The notes below the pieces were generated by a model that saw nothing but the letters and a program-made list of their open reading frames with translations, made no database searches and was not told where the DNA came from. From NCBI RefSeq assembly GCF_003574465.1, contig NZ_QOWC01000067.1, positions 1 to 37,457 on the forward strand: a DNA stretch of 37,457 nucleotides. The letters run 5' to 3'. Below are positions 16,086 to 24,112 of this stretch, one piece after another. This stretch comes from Methylobacterium crusticola (GTDB lineage: Bacteria; Pseudomonadota; Alphaproteobacteria; Rhizobiales; Beijerinckiaceae). Numbering within the stretch: position 1 is the stretch's first letter; every line of letters starts with the position of its first letter. The position numbers and the translations under genes are program-made.

Positions 16086-17540
16086 ATGTTCGGCAGGAGA
16101 CCCGGAGCGACGGCCCAAAAGATCGCGGCCGGCCCCGCGCCGCTCGCGGCGGCGACGGCGCCGGTGTTCCAGGACAGCGCCCGGTCCGACGCCGCCCGGC
16201 CGGTGCCGGCCCGCGAGGCCCCGCCCGCGCCCGACGCCGCGCGCTCGGACGAGTACTACCGCACGAAGAGCATGATCTTCGGCGCCCTGATCGAGGCGAT
16301 CGACCTCGCCCAGCTCGCCCGCCTCGAACCCGACGCCGCCCGGGAGGAGATCCGCGACATCGTCACGGAGATCATCGGCCTCAAGAGCGTGGTGATGTCC
16401 ATCGCCGAGCAGGAGGAGCTGCTCGACGACATCTGCAACGACGTGCTCGGCTACGGCCCGCTCGAGCCGCTGCTCAACCGCGACGACATTGCGGACGTGA
16501 TGGTGAACGGCGCCAACCGGACCTACATCGAGGTCGCCGGCAAGATCCAGATGACGTCGGTGCGCTTTCGCGACAACCAGCAATTGATGAACATCTGCCA
16601 GCGCATCGTGAGCCAGGTCGGGCGCCGGGTCGACGAATCCTCGCCCATCTGCGATGCCCGCCTGCCCGACGGCTCCCGCGTCAACGTGATCGCGCCGCCG
16701 CTCGCCATCGACGGCCCCGCCCTCACCATCCGCAAGTTCAAGAAGGACAAGCTCACCCTCGACCAGCTCGTGCGCTTCGGCTCGATCTCGCCCGAGGGCT
16801 CCCGGATCCTCCAGATCATCGGCCGGGTGCGCTGCAACGTGGTGGTGTCGGGCGGCACCGGCTCGGGCAAGACCACGCTCCTCAACTGCCTCACGCGCTA
16901 CATCGACGACGACGAGCGCATCATCACCTGCGAGGACGCGGCCGAGCTGCAGCTTCAGCAGCCCCACGTGGTGCGCCTCGAGACCCGGCCGCCGAACCTC
17001 GAGGGCCAGGGCCAGGTCACGATGCGCGACCTGATCAAGAACTGCCTGCGCATGCGGCCCGAGCGGATCATCGTCGGCGAGGTGCGCGGGCCCGAGGCCT
17101 TCGACCTGCTCCAGGCCATGAACACCGGCCACGACGGCTCCATGGGCACGCTGCACGCCAACTCGCCGCGGGAATGCCTGTCGCGCATCGAGTCGATGAT
17201 CTCGATGGGCGGCTACAACCTGCCCTCCAAGACCCTGCGGGAGATGATCGCCGGCTCGATCGACGTGGTGGTGCAGGCCGCCCGCCTGCGCGACGGCTCG
17301 CGCCGCATCACCCACATCACCGAGGTGCTGGGGATGGAGGGCGACGTCATCATCACCCAGGACCTGTTCCTGTACGACATCGTCGGCGAGGACGCGAACG
17401 GCAAGCTGATCGGCCGCCACCGCTCGACCGGCATCGGCCGGCCCCGGTTCTGGGAGCGCGCGCGCTACTACGGCGAGGACCGGGCGCTCGCCGCCGCCCT
17501 GGACGCCGCGGAGATCCGCGAGACGGACGACGCACCGTGA
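16086..17540 (+). CDS. cpaF: Pilus motor ATPase CpaF/TadA
   Basis: 484 residues, the secretion-superfamily ATPase that powers Flp pilus extension and probably retraction. A Pro/Ala-rich leader (1-55) precedes the N-terminal domain. Walker A is GGTGSGKTT (256-264). The Asp-box region CEDAAELQLQQPHVVRLETRP follows, then Walker B IIVGEVRGPEAFDLLQAMNTGHDGS and the His-box GTLHANSP. Length and order match CpaF. The ribosome site aggaagg lies upstream of ATG 16086. The 92-bp gap after cpaE carries gctaaccct, a possible degenerate CtrA half-site. Confidence 0.96.
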   Translation: MFGRRPGATAQKIAAGPAPLAAATAPVFQDSARSDAARPVPAREAPPAPDAARSDEYYRTKSMIFGALIEAIDLAQLARLEPDAAREEIRDIVTEIIGLKSVVMSIAEQEELLDDICNDVLGYGPLEPLLNRDDIADVMVNGANRTYIEVAGKIQMTSVRFRDNQQLMNICQRIVSQVGRRVDESSPICDARLPDGSRVNVIAPPLAIDGPALTIRKFKKDKLTLDQLVRFGSISPEGSRILQIIGRVRCNVVVSGGTGSGKTTLLNCLTRYIDDDERIITCEDAAELQLQQPHVVRLETRPPNLEGQGQVTMRDLIKNCLRMRPERIIVGEVRGPEAFDLLQAMNTGHDGSMGTLHANSPRECLSRIESMISMGGYNLPSKTLREMIAGSIDVVVQAARLRDGSRRITHITEVLGMEGDVIITQDLFLYDIVGEDANGKLIGRHRSTGIGRPRFWERARYYGEDRALAAALDAAEIRETDDAP

Positions 17541-17601
17541 GCCGCCCGCGCGCCCCGGCCTCCGGCAACGCGGCCCCCGGCCGCGCCGGCAGGAGGCGCC
17601 C

Positions 17602-18570
17602 GTGCCCGAACTGAGCGCCGTCGCGGCGTCGGTCCTCCTCGCGGTCTCGGCGGTCGCCCTCGCCTCGGCGCTGCTCGTCCCGCTCCTGCCCGACGAGGCG
17701 CGGGCGAGCCGGCGCCAGCGGGCCGTCGCGGGCCAGCGCCAGGCCGCCGAGCGGGTGCAGACCGTGAGCCGGCGCGAGCAGGTGGCCAAGAGCCTGAAGG
17801 AGCTCGAGGCCAAGGAGAAGAAGGTCCGCCCGAGCCTGGAGCTGCGCCTGTCCCAGGCCGGGCTCGGCATCGGCAAGACCCAGTTCCACGTCGTCAGCGG
17901 CGGCGTCGGCGCCCTCATGGGGGTCGTCGGCTACGTGGCGGGGGGAAGCGTCATGGCGGCCCTCGGCCTCGCCTTCGTGGGCGGGCTCGGCCTGCCGCAC
18001 TGGCTGCTGGCCTTCCTGCGCAAGCGGCGCCGCGCCCGCTTCGTGCTCGAGCTGCCGAACGCCATGGACGTCATCGTGCGCGGCATCCGCTCCGGCCTGC
18101 CCCTCGGCGACTGCCTGCGCGTCATCGCCCGCGAGTCGCCCGAGCCGGTGAAGACCGAGTTCCGGGCCGTGATCGAGGCCCAGGCCCTCGGCATCCCGGT
18201 CTCGGAGGCGGTGGCCAAGCTCTACGAGCGCATGCCGGTGCCGGAGGCGAACTTCTTCGCCATCGTGATCGGCATCCAGCAGAAGTCCGGCGGCAACCTG
18301 TCGGAGGCGCTCGGCAACCTCTCGCGGGTGCTGCGCGAGCGCCGCAAGATGGTCGACAAGGTGCAGGCGATGAGCATGGAGGCGAAGGCCTCGGCGGCCA
18401 TCATCGCCTCCCTGCCCTTCGTGGTCGCCGGCCTCGCCTACCTCACGAGCCCCGACTACATCACGCTGCTCTGGACCACCCAGACCGGCCAGATCTCCCT
18501 CGTCTGCGCCGGTCTCTGGATGCTCGTGGGCATCGCGGCCATGCGCCGGATGATCCGCTTCGACATCTGA
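17602..18570 (+). CDS. tadB: Inner-membrane platform protein TadB (T2SSF domain)
   Basis: 322 residues. An N-terminal membrane helix (about 5-28) and a charged segment with probable coiled coil (RQRAVAGQRQAAERVQTVSRREQVAKSLKELEAKEKK, as separate short heptads) come first. A helix pair (about 95-135) and the T2SSF cytoplasmic domain (LELPNAMDVIVRGIRSGLPL, FFAIVIGIQQKSGGNLSEAL) follow, with C-terminal helices last. TadB and TadC form the platform through which CpaF drives pilin assembly. The start is GTG 17602 with aggagg 5 nt upstream, a strong site. Confidence 0.93.
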   Translation: MPELSAVAASVLLAVSAVALASALLVPLLPDEARASRRQRAVAGQRQAAERVQTVSRREQVAKSLKELEAKEKKVRPSLELRLSQAGLGIGKTQFHVVSGGVGALMGVVGYVAGGSVMAALGLAFVGGLGLPHWLLAFLRKRRRARFVLELPNAMDVIVRGIRSGLPLGDCLRVIARESPEPVKTEFRAVIEAQALGIPVSEAVAKLYERMPVPEANFFAIVIGIQQKSGGNLSEALGNLSRVLRERRKMVDKVQAMSMEAKASAAIIASLPFVVAGLAYLTSPDYITLLWTTQTGQISLVCAGLWMLVGIAAMRRMIRFDI

Positions 18571-18615
18571 GCCTCGATCCGGGAGCCGGATCCGCGCCGC
18601 CGGGAGGGGCGGGCC

Positions 18616-19578
18616 ATGGAGTACCTCACCAAGCTGATCGACCCGAGCTTCGTCGGAGCGGTGCTGACGGCCGTGGCGGCCGCCGCGACCGTCTACACGC
18701 TGGCCCAGCCCTTCCTCGAGCCCGACCGGCTCTCGCGGCGCCTCAAGGGGGTCGGCCAGGAGCGCGACCGGATCCGCCTGCGCGAGCGCGACCGGATGAG
18801 CCAGAAGACCAACCTGCGCCAGCCGCCCAAGGCCTACATGAAGCGCGTGGTCGAGCGCTTCCGCCTCGACAACTGGCTCGCCACCGAGAACGCGAAGAAC
18901 AAGCTGATGATGGCGGGCTATCGCGGCCAGCAGGCCGAGATCGCCCTCCTGTTCTTCCGGCTGGTGATGCCGATCGGCTTCTTCGTCCTGTCGAGCTTCT
19001 ACCTGTTCGTGCTGCGGGTGCTCGACCAGCCGCTGATGATCCGGATCGGCATCGTGGTGGCGGCGGTCTATCTCGGCATCAAGGCGCCCGAGATCTTCCT
19101 GAAGAACCAGACCGACAAGCGCCAGGCGCTGATCCAGCGCAACTGGCCCGACGCGCTCGACCTGCTGCTGATCTGCGTCGAGTCCGGCATGGCGATCGAG
19201 CACGCCTTCCGGCGGGTCGGGGCCGAGATGGCCAACCAGTGCCTCGTCCTGGCCGAGGAGCTGACGCTGACGACGGCGGAGCTGTCCTACCTGCCCGACC
19301 GGCGCGTGGCCTACGAGAACCTCGCCCTGCGCACGGGCCTCGAATCGGTGAAGAACATCACCACCGCGCTGATCCAGGCCGAGCGCTACGGCACCCCGGT
19401 CGGCCAGGCGCTCCGGGTGCTGGCCCAGGAGAGCCGCGACCAGCGCATGAACGCCGCCGAGAAGAAGGCCGCGGCGCTGCCCCCGAAGCTCACCGTGCCG
19501 ATGATCCTGTTCTTCCTGCCCGCCCTGTTCGTGGTGATCCTGACGCCGGCGATGATCCAGGTCTTCAACTGGAAGTGA
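18616..19578 (+). CDS. tadC: Inner-membrane platform protein TadC (T2SSF domain)
   Basis: 320 residues. The N-terminal helix (about 14-32), central helices (about 110-155) and T2SSF domain are clear: NWPDALDLLLICVESGMAIE, ELSYLPDRRVAYENLALRTG, ITTALIQAERYGTPVGQALR. The C-terminal helix is LTVPMILFFLPALFVVILTP. It pairs with TadB. ATG 18616 follows ggaggggcggg. It is the last gene of the rightward pilus run and is convergent with tadD. Confidence 0.93.
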   Translation: MEYLTKLIDPSFVGAVLTAVAAAATVYTLAQPFLEPDRLSRRLKGVGQERDRIRLRERDRMSQKTNLRQPPKAYMKRVVERFRLDNWLATENAKNKLMMAGYRGQQAEIALLFFRLVMPIGFFVLSSFYLFVLRVLDQPLMIRIGIVVAAVYLGIKAPEIFLKNQTDKRQALIQRNWPDALDLLLICVESGMAIEHAFRRVGAEMANQCLVLAEELTLTTAELSYLPDRRVAYENLALRTGLESVKNITTALIQAERYGTPVGQALRVLAQESRDQRMNAAEKKAAALPPKLTVPMILFFLPALFVVILTPAMIQVFNWK

Positions 19579-19586
19579 GCACCCCC

Positions 19587-19603
19587 CGGGCGGGAGGCGC
19601 CCG
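19587..19603 (+). terminator. Hairpin after tadC
   Basis: cgggcg (19587-19592) and cgcccg (19598-19603) flank a 5-nt loop nine bases past the tadC stop. A second hairpin, ccgggg/ccccgg, lies at 19628-19642. Between convergent tadC and tadD they plausibly end both transcripts. No T tracts are present. Confidence 0.4.
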
Positions 19604-19703
19604 CTGCCCGCGGACGGGGTCATCGTGCCGGGGCCGCCCCGGGGGCGAGGGACCGCGGCGGCGGGGCGCGGGGGTCGTCCGCGCCGTCCCCAGGGGCTCC
19701 CCC

Positions 19704-20525
19704 TCAGGTGCCGGAGGGCGGCGCCCGGCGCTTGGCCGAGCGGTCGGCGGAGCGGATCGCCTGCCAGGCGTTCGGCTGGGACACGAAGGCGCGCAGGGCC
19801 GCGACGTTCTGGGTCGCCTCGGCGGGGCCGAGGTCGCGGGCGAGCACCTGCTCGGCCTCGCCGAACCGCCCCTGGAGCCCGAGCACCAGGGCGAGGTTCT
19901 GGCGCACGCGCCCGTCGGCGCGGGGATCGGCCGCCGCCTGGCGCAGGGTGGCCTCGGCCTGGGGCAGGCGCTTGGCGAGGGCGTAGGACAGCCCGAGATT
20001 CGACAGCACCGTAGGCTCGCCCGGCACGATCTTGAGCGCCGCCTCGTAGTAGCGCTGGGCCTCGGCGTGGTCGCCGGTCTGGTCGGCCACCGCCCCTTGC
20101 GCCGAGAGCACGCGCCAGTCGGGGTTGGCCGGCGAGTGGGCGTTGCGCAGCACCTCCGCGGCCTCGCCGAAGCGGCCGGCCTCCGCGAGGCTCTTGCCGT
20201 AGGCGGCGAGGACCGCCGGGCTGCGCGGGTTGCGCAGGGCCGTCTGCTGGAGCACGGCCGCGGCCTGGGGCTTCTGGTCGGTGGCGCGCAGGGCCTGGGC
20301 GTAGGCCAGCGCCACCCCGACATTGCCCTGGTCGGCCTCGTAGCGGGCGGCGAGGCGCCCGAGGTCGCGCCGCGCCGTCGCCTCGCCCGGTGCCCGCGCG
20401 TCGATCGAGCCCGTGGTCTCGGGCGAGCGCGAGAGGCAGCCCGAGGCCATGAGCGCGAGGGCGCCCACGGCGGCGAGCCGCCGGGCGCGGCGCAGGACGC
20501 AGGAGGTTTCGTCGATCGCAGGCAT
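19704..20525 (-). CDS. tadD: TPR lipoprotein TadD
   Basis: 273 residues. A leader with lipobox LMASGC (C30) indicates a lipoprotein. From about residue 50 there are successive TPR-like units (for example VALAYAQALRATDQKPQAAA, AVLAAYGKSLAEAGRFGEAA, AQGAVADQTGDHAEAQRYYE, VLSNLGLSYALAKRLPQAEA, RQNLALVLGLQGRFGEAEQV). TadD is the pilotin-like TPR protein of Tad loci, assisting secretin assembly. The C-terminus is basic. It is transcribed leftward toward tadC, from a region holding a CtrA-like box. Confidence 0.88.
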   Translation of the reverse strand: MPAIDETSCVLRRARRLAAVGALALMASGCLSRSPETTGSIDARAPGEATARRDLGRLAARYEADQGNVGVALAYAQALRATDQKPQAAAVLQQTALRNPRSPAVLAAYGKSLAEAGRFGEAAEVLRNAHSPANPDWRVLSAQGAVADQTGDHAEAQRYYEAALKIVPGEPTVLSNLGLSYALAKRLPQAEATLRQAAADPRADGRVRQNLALVLGLQGRFGEAEQVLARDLGPAEATQNVAALRAFVSQPNAWQAIRSADRSAKRRAPPSGT

Positions 20526-20594
20526 CGGCCACTCCGGCGGGGTCGGCGGCGCGCGCCGCCTCGGCCCGATGTTCCAGTTCGTACGGCGTTAACC

Positions 20595-20609
20595 CTAACC
20601 GGCCGTTAA
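20595..20609 (-). promoter_or_regulatory. CtrA-like box TTAA-N7-TTAG upstream of tadD
   Basis: Reading leftward, TTAA (20609-20606), spacer cggccgg, TTAG (20598-20595) matches TTAA-N7-TTAA at 7 of 8 bases. A further TTAACCC lies at 20589-20595 on the other strand. The box is 70 bp before the tadD start. Confidence 0.4.
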
Positions 20610-20748
20610 GGCGCCCCGCCGCAGGCGCGCTCCCCGCGCGGCCGGCAAGGCTCGCCCCCGGGCGGGAGTGGCGGCCGGGGCGGGCGATGGGTTAGGCTTC
20701 CCGGGGCCGGCGGGGCGGCGCCGGCCGGGGCGTTGAGGGGTGTGGTCG

Positions 20749-21042
20749 ATGACGGACGATGCGCAGGGGTCGGGGCGGCCCAGGGTGACGCTGCGCTTCG
20801 ATCTCGAGAGCTTCGGGCCCGAAGATCGCGGCCTGTGGCCGGCCTTCCAGGCCGCCTGCCGGGATTTCGCCGTGGCGACCGGGCTCGAGGACGAGCCCGC
20901 CGAGGAGCGCACCGCCCGCGCCCGCGCCTGCCTGGCGGACCACGGCCTGCCCGCCGACCTCGACGCTCACCTGCTCGCGGCCTTCGACGATTTCGCCGCG
21001 TCCGGCGCGCACGCCGCCGCGAAATCGATCGGGGCGTACTGA
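20749..21042 (+). CDS. Small acidic protein of unknown function
   Basis: 97 residues beginning MTDDAQGSGRPRVTLRFDLE. It is soluble, has no signal or membrane segment, and is rich in Ala and Asp/Glu, with several probable helices (GLWPAFQAACRDFAVATGLE, ERTARARACLADHGL, HLLAAFDDFAASG). Codon third positions are strongly G/C and a gagggg ribosome site precedes ATG 20749, supporting a real gene. It lies between divergent tadD and the M17 aminopeptidase on the same strand. I do not recognise a family. Confidence 0.65.
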   Translation: MTDDAQGSGRPRVTLRFDLESFGPEDRGLWPAFQAACRDFAVATGLEDEPAEERTARARACLADHGLPADLDAHLLAAFDDFAASGAHAAAKSIGAY

Positions 21043-21144
21043 GGCGGGGACCCGGAGACCGGCCCCGGACCGGCGCCGGCCCGCCGGCAGGTTGACATCC
21101 GGTCCCTGTTCCTCCCCCCTCCCCGGACCTCGACCAGACCGGGA

Positions 21145-22536
21145 ATGCCGCGCGTGACCACTCTCCTGCCCGCCGCCGATGCCGCCGCCGCCACCCCGAT
21201 CTGGTGCGTCGACGCGGCCGCCTGGGCGGGGCTCGCGGCGGAGCTGCCGGCGCCGGCCGTCGCCTTCGCGCGGGCGACCGGGTTCGAGGCGAAGCCCGGC
21301 CGGCTCTGCCTGCTGCCCGATCCGGAGGGCGGGCTCCTCGGGGTGCTGTTCGGGGTCGAGTCCGCGGGCGGGCGGGCCGATCCGTTCGCCCTCGGGCGGC
21401 TGCCGGACCTCCTGCCGGAGGGCACCTACGCCCTCGCGGCCCCGGTCGCCGACCCTGCCCTCGCGGCACTGGCCTGGCGGCTCGCCGGGTACCGGTTCGC
21501 CCGCTACCGGGAGCGCCCGGCCCCGGCGGCCCGGCTCGCGGCGCCGGAGGGCGTCGACGCCGGCGAGATCGGGCGGATCGCGGACGCGGTGGCGGCCGGG
21601 CGCGACCTCGTCAACACGCCCGCCAACGACCTCGGCCCGGCCGAGATCGAGGAGGCGGTGCGCCGCCTCGCCGGGCGCCACGGCGCCGCCTGCACGGTCA
21701 CGTCCGGCGACGACCTCGCCCGCGACTTCCCGATGATTGCGGCGGTCGGCCGGGCCTCGCCCAGGGCCCCGCGCCTCGTCGACCTCGCCTTCGGCGACCC
21801 CGGGGCCCCGAAGGTGACGCTCGTCGGCAAGGGCGTGGTCTTCGACACCGGCGGCCTCGACATCAAGCCCTCCGCCGCGATGCTCCTGATGAAGAAGGAC
21901 ATGGCGGGCGCCGCCGTGGCGCTCGCGGCCGCCGAGATGGTGATGGGGGCGGGCCTGCCCGTCCGCCTGCGGGTGCTGATCCCGACCGTCGAGAACTCGA
22001 TCTCGGGCAGCGCCTTCCGGCCCGGCGACGTCCTGAGGAGCCGCCGGGGCCTCAGCGTCGAGATCGGCAACACCGACGCGGAGGGCCGCTTGATCCTCGC
22101 CGACGCCCTCGCGCTCGCCGACGAGGAGAGCCCGGACCTCCTCGTCGACTTCGCGACGCTCACGGGCGCGGCCCGGGTGGCGCTCGGCCCCGACCTGCCG
22201 GCCCTGTTCACCGAGGACGACGCGCTGGCCGCCGAGATGGCCGAGACCGGCCTCGCGGTGAACGACCCGGTCTGGCGCCTGCCGCTCTGGGCACCCTACG
22301 CGAGCCTGCTCGACTCGAAGATCGCCGACATCAACCACGTCTCGGGCGGCCCGTTCGCGGGGGCCGTGACGGCGGCGCTGTTCCTGCGCCGCTTCGCCCC
22401 GTCCGCCCGGGCCCACGCCCATCTCGACCTCTACGGCTGGAACCCGGCCGCGCGGCCGGGCCGGCCCGAGGGCGGCGAGGTCCAGACCGCGCGGCTCGTC
22501 TACGCGCTGCTGCGGCGCCGGTACGGCCGCGCCTGA
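21145..22536 (+). CDS. M17 leucyl aminopeptidase family protein
   Basis: 463 residues. Cytoplasmic metallo-aminopeptidase with a short N-terminal domain and an M17 catalytic domain. Ligand and catalytic motifs are present: VGKGVVFDTGGLDIKPSAAM (K229, D234), KKDMAGAAVAL, and the family signature NTDAEGRLILADAL (309-322). GRDLVNTPANDLGP and VTAALFLRRF are also typical. Somewhat shorter than E. coli PepA (about 500). ATG 21145 is used; an in-frame GTG at 21154 is an alternative. A TTGACA hexamer lies at 21092 but without a convincing -10. Confidence 0.93.
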   Translation: MPRVTTLLPAADAAAATPIWCVDAAAWAGLAAELPAPAVAFARATGFEAKPGRLCLLPDPEGGLLGVLFGVESAGGRADPFALGRLPDLLPEGTYALAAPVADPALAALAWRLAGYRFARYRERPAPAARLAAPEGVDAGEIGRIADAVAAGRDLVNTPANDLGPAEIEEAVRRLAGRHGAACTVTSGDDLARDFPMIAAVGRASPRAPRLVDLAFGDPGAPKVTLVGKGVVFDTGGLDIKPSAAMLLMKKDMAGAAVALAAAEMVMGAGLPVRLRVLIPTVENSISGSAFRPGDVLRSRRGLSVEIGNTDAEGRLILADALALADEESPDLLVDFATLTGAARVALGPDLPALFTEDDALAAEMAETGLAVNDPVWRLPLWAPYASLLDSKIADINHVSGGPFAGAVTAALFLRRFAPSARAHAHLDLYGWNPAARPGRPEGGEVQTARLVYALLRRRYGRA

Positions 22537-22545
22537 CGGCCGTCC

Positions 22546-23487
22546 TCAGGCAGCGAGCGCCGCCCGCTCCGCCTCGTAGGCCTCCCGCACCACCGCCCTG
22601 CCGTAGCGGCGCTCCAGGCGCCGCACGGTGAAGTGGGCCCGGGCGATGGCCTGGAAGTGGTCCATGAAGGCGGTGTTCACCGCCGCCCCGCCGAGGGCGC
22701 CGATCACCGGCACCGCCTGGGCGGCCAGCTTCTGCGAGACGACGCCCCCGAAGCGGGCGCCGACCTGGGCGGCGAAGCGCATCAGCGCGGGCGCGGTCTC
22801 GTCCACCATCCCGCGGCCGGCCGCGTAGCGGGCCGCCTCCGCCATCGCCTTGGCGAGCGCCCCCCGCACCGCGAAGTAGCCGCTGTCGGCCGCGGTCGCC
22901 TCGCCGGCGCCGCCGCGCCCGCCGAGCGCGAAGACCTGCATGCAGGCGAGGGCGCCCTCCGGCGTGGCAACGTCCTCGCCCTCGCGCTGGGCGATCTCGG
23001 CGATCGAGCGCAGCATCAGCGTCGTGGAGACCGGCAGTTCGACCGCGAGCGAGGTGAGGCCGAAGGCGCCCCCCACCGCCCCGGAGAACGCCGCCAGCGC
23101 CTTGTGCCCGCGGTCGCCCGGGGGGAAGCGCTCCAGGAAGTCGAGGGCGCGGGACCGCAGGGAGGCCGCCGGCCCCTCGGGCGCGGCCGACGCGAGGGCG
23201 TTCGCGCCGCTCGCCCGCTGCGGCAGGGTCGCGAGGGCCACCCGCAGCGCGCCCTTCATGGCGCTCTCCGTGGCGTGGCTCACGGCCTCGGCCACCTGGG
23301 TCGGCAGCGCCCGGCCGATCATGTCGAGGGGGGCGCCCGCGATGGCCGAGAGCCGCCCGGCGAGGCTCGGGCGCTCGAGCGTCGCGACCGCGCGGCGCAG
23401 GGCCTCCCGGTCCTCGGCGCCGAGGGGCTCGGGGACGCCGGCGGGAACGGGGGTCGGGGCGGGATCTCGGGCGACGATCTCGGTCAC
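22546..23487 (-). CDS. EcsC family protein
   Basis: About 313 residues. The EcsC-type region includes SMALL-residue helices such as ALAAFSGAVGGAFGLTSLAV, ELPVSTTLMLRSIAEIAQRE, and GGVVSQKLAAQAVPVIGALG followed by GAAVNTAFMDHFQAIARAHF, which are diagnostic. The function of bacterial EcsC proteins is poorly defined; amphipathic Gly/Ala-rich helices suggest membrane association. GTG 23487 was chosen for a gagg site upstream; an in-frame GTG at 23523 would add 12 residues and lacks such a site. It is convergent with the aminopeptidase, with 9 bp between stops. Confidence 0.8.
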   Translation of the reverse strand: MTEIVARDPAPTPVPAGVPEPLGAEDREALRRAVATLERPSLAGRLSAIAGAPLDMIGRALPTQVAEAVSHATESAMKGALRVALATLPQRASGANALASAAPEGPAASLRSRALDFLERFPPGDRGHKALAAFSGAVGGAFGLTSLAVELPVSTTLMLRSIAEIAQREGEDVATPEGALACMQVFALGGRGGAGEATAADSGYFAVRGALAKAMAEAARYAAGRGMVDETAPALMRFAAQVGARFGGVVSQKLAAQAVPVIGALGGAAVNTAFMDHFQAIARAHFTVRRLERRYGRAVVREAYEAERAALAA

Positions 23488-23655
23488 GGCGCTGCCTCGC
23501 GGAGGACGGCGGAGTACGGTCACGGTACAAGCCGGGAGGCCGGGACCCGGTTCCGCAAGGGCGCGCCGGCCGGAGGGCGCGGGGGCTGGCGCCCCGGCGC
23601 CGGACGGCTACGATTCGCGGCCCCGATCCCGCGCCCCGGCCGGAGAGGACCGCCC

Positions 23656-24105
23656 ATGACCACTGCGCCCACGACCGTCCCGCCCCTGACCCCCTCGCCG
23701 TCCGGTGCGCTCGGCGTCCCGGTGATCCGCACCATCGCGATGCCGGCGGACACCAACCCGTCCGGCGACATCTTCGGCGGCTGGCTCATGGCGCAGATGG
23801 ACCTCGCGGCCGGCAACGTCGCGGCCCGGCGGGCGCGGGGGCGCTGCGCCACCATCGCGGTCGAGGGCATGACCTTCCTGCACCCGGTCACGGTCGGCGA
23901 CGAGGTCAGCCTCTACGCCCGGATCGTGGCGGTCGGGCGCACCTCGATGCGGATCCGGATCGAGGCCTGGCGCCGGGCCCGCGAGAGCGAGGAGGTGACG
24001 CAGGTCACGCAGGCCCTGTTCACCTTCGTGGCGATCGACGACGGGCGCCGCCCCCGGCCGGTGCCGCCGGCGCCCGCGGGCGAGCCGGACCCGGCGGACG
24101 GGTGA
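23656..24105 (+). CDS. Acyl-CoA thioesterase, YciA-like hot-dog
   Basis: 149 residues. The hot-dog thioesterase signature reads IAMPADTNPSGDIFGGWLMA followed by QMDLAAGNVAARRARGRC, with the conserved Asn/Gly/Asp patch and the catalytic Asp of the YciA/BACH group. Then EGMTFLHPVTVGDEVSLYAR and TQALFTFVAIDD complete the domain. The Pro-rich tail is probably disordered. It hydrolyses acyl-CoA esters in the cytoplasm. ATG 23656 follows ggagagg. It converges on the transporter gene with 7 bp between the stops. Confidence 0.9.
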   Translation: MTTAPTTVPPLTPSPSGALGVPVIRTIAMPADTNPSGDIFGGWLMAQMDLAAGNVAARRARGRCATIAVEGMTFLHPVTVGDEVSLYARIVAVGRTSMRIRIEAWRRARESEEVTQVTQALFTFVAIDDGRRPRPVPPAPAGEPDPADG

Positions 24106-24112
24106 GCGCCCC

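Noticed and set aside
15075..20532. Very long open frames antisense to cpaE, cpaF and tadB/C (over 900 codons)
   Set aside because: They are mirror frames of strongly supported tad genes, with Arg/Ala/Gly/His-rich low-complexity products and no motifs; expected in very GC-rich DNA where stops are rare.
21092..21097. Perfect TTGACA before the M17 aminopeptidase gene
   Set aside because: No acceptable -10 at 16-18 bp; kept only as a remark in the gene entry.
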